NCBI RefSeq assembly: GCF_004028635.1
Contig: NZ_RQJW01000004.1
Coordinates: forward strand, 668,682 to 732,681
Length of the DNA: 64,000 nt
From: Streptomyces cyaneus
GTDB lineage: Bacteria > Actinomycetota > Actinomycetes > Streptomycetales > Streptomycetaceae
Direction of reading: 5' to 3'
Part shown: positions 60,537 through 64,000 of the stretch, one piece after another
How the letters are laid out: each line of letters starts with the position of its first letter
Position numbering within the stretch: the stretch's first letter is position 1
Program-made: the position numbers and the translations under genes
The notes under the pieces: model-generated
Told to the model about the DNA's origin: nothing
Databases searched by the model: none
What the model saw: only the letters and a program-made list of their open reading frames with translations

Positions 60537-61580
60537 TCAGCCGAACTGCTGCTCAAGATCCTTGAGCTTGCGCTCCAGGGAGTCGAGTCGCGGCAGCGCC
60601 ATTGTGTCGTCCTCCGCGGTGAGGTCGACGGCGACCGGCTCAGAACCGGTGCGTACGGGCTGCAGTGAGGGACGCGATCGTACGGGCAGTTGCTCCGGCG
60701 TGGATATGGCAGGCTCCGCGGAGACTTGGGCCGAGGCACGCTCCAGGGCCTGCGGCTCGACCTGCCGTCCGTTGCCGCGGCCGATGAAGCCGCGGTGGCC
60801 CCGGCTGATGGCCTTCAGCTGGGCCCGCTCGATGCGCTGCTGATCGCGCCGGCGCAGTCGGCTCTCGTCCTTCTGCCGCTTGTCCTCACGGACCTCGTCG
60901 ACCGCCTCGTCCAGGCTGCGCACGCCCTCCAGGAGCATCAGCGACCAGGCCTTGTAGGTCTCCCGGGGAGCCCGCAGCCAGCGGACGATCCGGATCTGCG
61001 GGAGGGGCCTCGGCACCAGGCCCTGCTCGCGCAGGGCGGCCCGGCGGGTCTGCTTCAACGCCCGGTCGAACAGTACGGCCGCGGACAGGGACATGCCGGC
61101 GAAGAAATGCGGGGCGCCGTCGTGGCCGATGCCCCTGGGCGCGTGCACCCAGTTGAACCAGGCAGCGGCGGCCGCGAACGTCCACACGAGTATCCGGGAG
61201 CCGAGGGCCGCGTCACCGTGGCTGGCCTCGCGCACCGCGAGGACGGAACAGAACATCGCGGCGCCGTCCAGACCGAACGGCACGAGGTACTGCCAGCCGT
61301 TGTGGAGGCCGAGGTTCTGCTCACCGAAGCCGACCAGGCCATGGAAGGAGAGGGCGGCGGCCACGGCCGCGCAGCAGAACAGCAGCACATAGGAGGCGGT
61401 GCCGTATATGGCCTCCTTGCGCCTACGGCGCTCCTCGCTGCGCTCCCACGAGTCGTCCGCGCCTGCGTCCTTCCCCGAGGAGGCCTTCCCGCGTCGGAGC
61501 ACCGCTATCGCCACCAGCAGGCCCAGGAGCAGGACGGCGCCCGGAAGCAACCAGTTCAGCGATATGTCGGTCAATCTCAT
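60537..61580 (-). CDS. DUF2637 membrane protein (Spd-like)
   Basis: A 347-residue protein. ATG 61580 with AAGGGA upstream. Five hydrophobic segments (WLLPGAVLLLGLLVAIAVL, SYVLLFCCAAVAAALSFHGLVGF, WTFAAAAAWFNWVHAP and others) are followed by a long basic and helical cytoplasmic tail (DEAVDEVREDKRQKDESRLRRRDQQRIERAQLKAI) and a C-terminal coiled coil (LDSLERKLKDLEQQFG). DUF2637 proteins resemble plasmid spread proteins of Streptomyces; chromosomal copies are of unknown role. The adjacent region 61581-61884 has nested inverted repeats (TTGGGAT at 61596-61602 with ATCCCAA at 61631-61637; GGGCGT/ACGCCC within) but no gene. Confidence 0.85.
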   Translation of the reverse strand: MRLTDISLNWLLPGAVLLLGLLVAIAVLRRGKASSGKDAGADDSWERSEERRRRKEAIYGTASYVLLFCCAAVAAALSFHGLVGFGEQNLGLHNGWQYLVPFGLDGAAMFCSVLAVREASHGDAALGSRILVWTFAAAAAWFNWVHAPRGIGHDGAPHFFAGMSLSAAVLFDRALKQTRRAALREQGLVPRPLPQIRIVRWLRAPRETYKAWSLMLLEGVRSLDEAVDEVREDKRQKDESRLRRRDQQRIERAQLKAISRGHRGFIGRGNGRQVEPQALERASAQVSAEPAISTPEQLPVRSRPSLQPVRTGSEPVAVDLTAEDDTMALPRLDSLERKLKDLEQQFG

Positions 61581-61884
61581 CTGGGGTCCCTTGCATTGGG
61601 ATAGGGCGTAACGCCCGCCATAGTGGCCCAATCCCAACGGCCCTCAGGGGGTTTCGGGGCAAGAGGCCGCCAAGGAGGTGCAAGGGGATGCCCAGGGCGA
61701 CGTTCTGCTCGAACTGCCGCTTGAGGGGCGGGAGTTGAGTTCGAACAAGACTACCCGGACGGGTGGTTCCACGGAAAGTTCCTGCGCGAAGTGAGGAATT
61801 TGTGAAACGCCTGTAACCGGAACGGGTGTCCCGCTCGCGAGTGATCTTACGGCAGCCTGGGTTACGCCCGTGTCTGAGGGTGCC

Positions 61885-62736
61885 TCAACTGGCAGTGGCC
61901 ACAAGCTTGGTGACCCGGTCCGCGTCGCAGGTGCGCGGGCAGGTGGCGCAGGTGTCCTCGGGGCGCAGCGTGTAGAACATGCAGCAGCTCGCCCGGTCCC
62001 GGGTGGGCAGCGACTCGCCGTCCGGTCCGGTGAGTTCACGGAAGGCGGCCGAGCCGACGTACGGCTGTGTCGCGCCCGGCAGCAGCAGCTCCAGTTCGCG
62101 CCGTGCCCGGTCCTGCTCGCCGTCGCCGAGCAGGTGGGCGACGTACCACAATCCCTCGACGACCTCGTCCGTCGCCATGCCCCACAGTGCGCGTCCGCGT
62201 CGGCGCATGCGCGGTCCGAAGCCGGTGAGTACGGGTTCCAGGTGCTCGGCCACGGCGGCCCGTACCTCCGCGCGCAGCGCCTCCTCGTCGGGTACGACCC
62301 TCGCGCCGGGCAGCGTCGCCGCCGGGTCGCCGGGCAGGCAGGCGAAGGAGGCGGGGCGGGCGGCCAGGCGGCCAATGGCGAGGCCGGGGGCCGTGCGGTC
62401 GTACGAGACATGCGTCACGGGGAAGCGGGGGACGCGGCGGAGCAGGAACCACGGCACGGTGATCAGCAGGCAGGCCGGCCAGGCGTACCGGTGCAGGCCG
62501 AAGCCGGCGACCACGTCGGGGCGGGCGGGCTGTCCGTAGTCGCGCAGTATCTGTGCGTCGTCCCAGGCCAGAAACGTGTCGAGGCCGGTGTGGCCCTCCG
62601 CCAGCGCGGTGGCGGTGACCCAGCCGCCGTGGCTGGGGAGCTGCTCGCCGGTGGACAGCTGAGTGATGTCGAGCCCCGGGAAGACCTCGGCGAGACGGGT
62701 GTAGGCGTCTGCGAGGGCTATGTGGGGCACGGACAT
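61885..62736 (-). CDS. FhuF-like ferric-siderophore reductase, [2Fe-2S] type
   Basis: A 283-residue cytoplasmic protein. The C-terminal CCMFYTLRPEDTCATCPRTC holds the CC-x10-C-x2-C iron-sulfur ligands of FhuF reductases, which free iron from imported ferric siderophores. The body contains ACLLITVPWFLLRRVPRFP. An iron-box-like palindrome lies 26 nt before the start, so repression by the DmdR/IdeR regulator under iron excess is likely. Confidence 0.9.
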   Translation of the reverse strand: MSVPHIALADAYTRLAEVFPGLDITQLSTGEQLPSHGGWVTATALAEGHTGLDTFLAWDDAQILRDYGQPARPDVVAGFGLHRYAWPACLLITVPWFLLRRVPRFPVTHVSYDRTAPGLAIGRLAARPASFACLPGDPAATLPGARVVPDEEALRAEVRAAVAEHLEPVLTGFGPRMRRRGRALWGMATDEVVEGLWYVAHLLGDGEQDRARRELELLLPGATQPYVGSAAFRELTGPDGESLPTRDRASCCMFYTLRPEDTCATCPRTCDADRVTKLVATAS

Positions 62737-62761
62737 AGGGGCCGCCGATCCGTGAGACTTT

Positions 62762-62780
62762 GAAGGTAAGGCTTACCTTA
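62762..62780. promoter_or_regulatory. Iron box (DmdR/IdeR-type) upstream of the FhuF-like gene
   Basis: GAAGGTAAGGCTTACCTTA is a 19-nt near-perfect palindrome (AAGGTAAGGCTTACCTT) matching the consensus class TTAGGTTAGGCTNACCTAA. It lies between the FhuF-like gene (minus) and the GntR gene (plus). Confidence 0.8.
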
Positions 62781-62890
62781 CCCAAGATCGCTGCGGTTTG
62801 AACTGTCGAGTTCTGCGCCTATGGTGCTTGACGGGCGAGTAACAACCCGCCGTAATGACCCCAAGTACTGACACGTCCGGAGGAGGGCCC

Positions 62891-63754
62891 GTGAAGCAGG
62901 GCGCGCAGGGCTCCGCGGCAACGGGGATTCCACAGGTCTCGGAGGAGGGCGTGCCGCGGGTGCCGCGGGTGCCGCCGCAGGGCCGGGCTGCGGACGTGGG
63001 CGTGGACATGGGCCTGGACGGCGTGAACCGGGCGCGGGGTGCCGGTACCGGTACCGGTGTCTCGGCGCCGACGGCTCGGGGTGAGCACACCCACAGTGAG
63101 CAGCCCATTCCGCGGCCGCGTCCGGTCGTCCAGCGGGCCTCGGTGCGGGGGCAGATCCTCGACGCCCTGCGTACCGCACTCGTCTCCGGCGAGCTGATTC
63201 CCGGCGCGGTCTACTCGGCCCCCGCACTGGGCGACCGCTTCGGTGTCTCCGCCACGCCGGTGCGCGAGGCCATGCAGCAGCTCGCGCTGGAGGGTGCCGT
63301 CGAGGTCGTCCCCAACCGGGGGTTCCGGGTGGTCGAACGCGGTGCCCGGGAGCTGGCCGAGCTGGCCGAGGTCCGTGCGCTGATCGAGGTGCCGGTGATG
63401 CTTCGGCTCGCCCGCGCCGTGTCCGCCGAACGCTGGGCGGAACTACGCCCGTTGGCGGAGGCGACGGTCCGGGCGGCATCGACCGGCTGCCGCGCGACGT
63501 ACGCGGAATCCGACCGCACCTTCCACCGCGCCGTGCTCTCCCTCTGCGGCAACGAACAGCTCGTCCAGATCGCCGACGACCTCCACCGCCGCGCCCAGTG
63601 GCCCCTGGTGAGTGCCGTCCGCCCATCCGGCCGGGGCCACGCCGACCTCATCGCCGACGCGGCGGAACACACGGCGCTGCTGGACGCGTTGATCGCCGGG
63701 GATCTGGATGTGGTGCGGTCGCTGGTGGGGGAGCACTTCGCGGGCGCGCGCTGA
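62891..63754 (+). CDS. GntR-family transcriptional regulator (FadR-like)
   Basis: A 287-residue regulator. GTG 62891 (VKQGAQGSAATG) is chosen because GGAGGAGG (62879-62886) lies 4 nt before it; an ATG at 62855 lacks one. A long disordered Pro/Gly lead (about 75 residues) is followed by the winged helix (SVRGQILDALRTALVSGELIPGAVYSAPALGDRFGVSATPVREAMQQL) and an FCD ligand domain (AEVRALIEVPVMLRLARAVS, FHRAVLSLCGNEQLVQIADDL, EHTALLDALIAGD). The effector is unknown. It shares its promoter region with the iron box. Confidence 0.9.
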   Translation: MKQGAQGSAATGIPQVSEEGVPRVPRVPPQGRAADVGVDMGLDGVNRARGAGTGTGVSAPTARGEHTHSEQPIPRPRPVVQRASVRGQILDALRTALVSGELIPGAVYSAPALGDRFGVSATPVREAMQQLALEGAVEVVPNRGFRVVERGARELAELAEVRALIEVPVMLRLARAVSAERWAELRPLAEATVRAASTGCRATYAESDRTFHRAVLSLCGNEQLVQIADDLHRRAQWPLVSAVRPSGRGHADLIADAAEHTALLDALIAGDLDVVRSLVGEHFAGAR

Positions 63755-63956
63755 GGGTGCGCGTAGCGCCAACGGTCGGTGGGTGGGTCGGGGCCGTGCC
63801 GGGGGGTGTCCGTCCTCGGACCGGCGGTCGCCTTAGGTCAAGAGGTGCTGCGTGTTGACGCCGGCCACTGCGGGCGGACACCCCCCGGCGGGAAGGGGAC
63901 GTGCCGGGGGCGACTGCGGGCCCACGGGGCTTCGCTTCTCGACGCCGGTCCAGGCA

Positions 63957-63986
63957 TTCCAGCCCGTCCGGCGTTTGAGGACGAGG
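63957..63986. repeat. Streptomyces-type dispersed intergenic motif
   Basis: CCAGCCCGTCCGGCGTTTGA continues to GGACGAG. From general knowledge, this type of sequence recurs between genes in many Streptomyces genomes. It occurs once here, beside the window edge. 63755-63956 holds no gene I can support. Confidence 0.5.
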
Positions 63987-64000
63987 CCCGTTCAGGGCCG

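Overview
The window is about 64 kb of very GC-rich DNA. It has GTG and TTG starts, short 4-bp gene overlaps, twin-arginine and lipoprotein export signals, and dense secreted carbohydrate-active enzymes. An alditol oxidase closely resembling the Streptomyces enzyme AldO is also present. All of this points to a Streptomyces chromosome, probably an arm or near-arm region. I saw no rRNA, tRNA, CRISPR array, integrase or transposase.

Positions 1-20.7 kb form a plant-cell-wall (pectin, rhamnogalacturonan-I) degradation locus. It holds two adjacent alginate-lyase-superfamily proteins (the first cut by the window edge), a type-B carboxylesterase and a LacI-family repressor with a palindromic operator in front of it. 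It also holds a cell-anchored beta-strand-repeat protein, a GH43 arabinofuranosidase translationally coupled to a GH43-CBM13 exo-beta-1,3-galactanase, a rhamnogalacturonan lyase, a rhamnogalacturonan acetylesterase and a DUF2264 protein. LacI-type AGCGCT-centred operators sit in two of the divergent promoters. Unrelated housekeeping genes (acetyltransferase, homocysteine methyltransferase, APH-fold kinase) are interleaved.

Positions 20.7-36.1 kb are mixed. They include small metabolic enzymes, a Nudix hydrolase, a secreted trypsin-like protease and an operon pairing a membrane-anchored terpene-cyclase-fold protein with a cupin. A TetR repressor follows, with a perfect inverted-repeat operator beside decayed coding sequence, then a second APH-fold kinase, a secreted EEP nuclease-like protein, a truncated GH10 xylanase remnant and an MFS exporter. 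A large delta-60/DUF11/RTX repeat protein and a three-gene ABC-2 exporter close the block.

Positions 36.2-46.4 kb are a second sugar-use block: GH2 beta-galactosidase, two ABC sugar permeases, a sugar-binding lipoprotein, a ROK repressor, an alditol oxidase and a 2-hydroxyacid dehydrogenase. A 16-nt motif shared by the upstream regions of the binding-protein and ROK genes is a candidate ROK operator. Rhamnogalacturonan side-chain galactose released by the first block could feed this uptake system.

Positions 46.4-48.5 kb contain a 109-bp exact duplication, gene debris and a radical-SAM-like protein with unusual cysteine spacing (CX8CX2C). Positions 48.7-64 kb hold a remarkable fusion (sigma region 4-like helix-turn-helix, zinc anti-sigma-like motif, membrane span, cellulose-binding CBM2), RsgA, an Ada-AlkA/Ogt alkylation-repair pair, a DUF456 protein and a LuxR-type regulator. 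Also here are a degenerate PP2C-like protein, a membrane-spanning XRE-type regulator, a RsbW-like ATPase, a DUF2637 protein, an iron-box-controlled FhuF-like reductase and a GntR regulator. Several perfect hairpins mark convergent gene ends.
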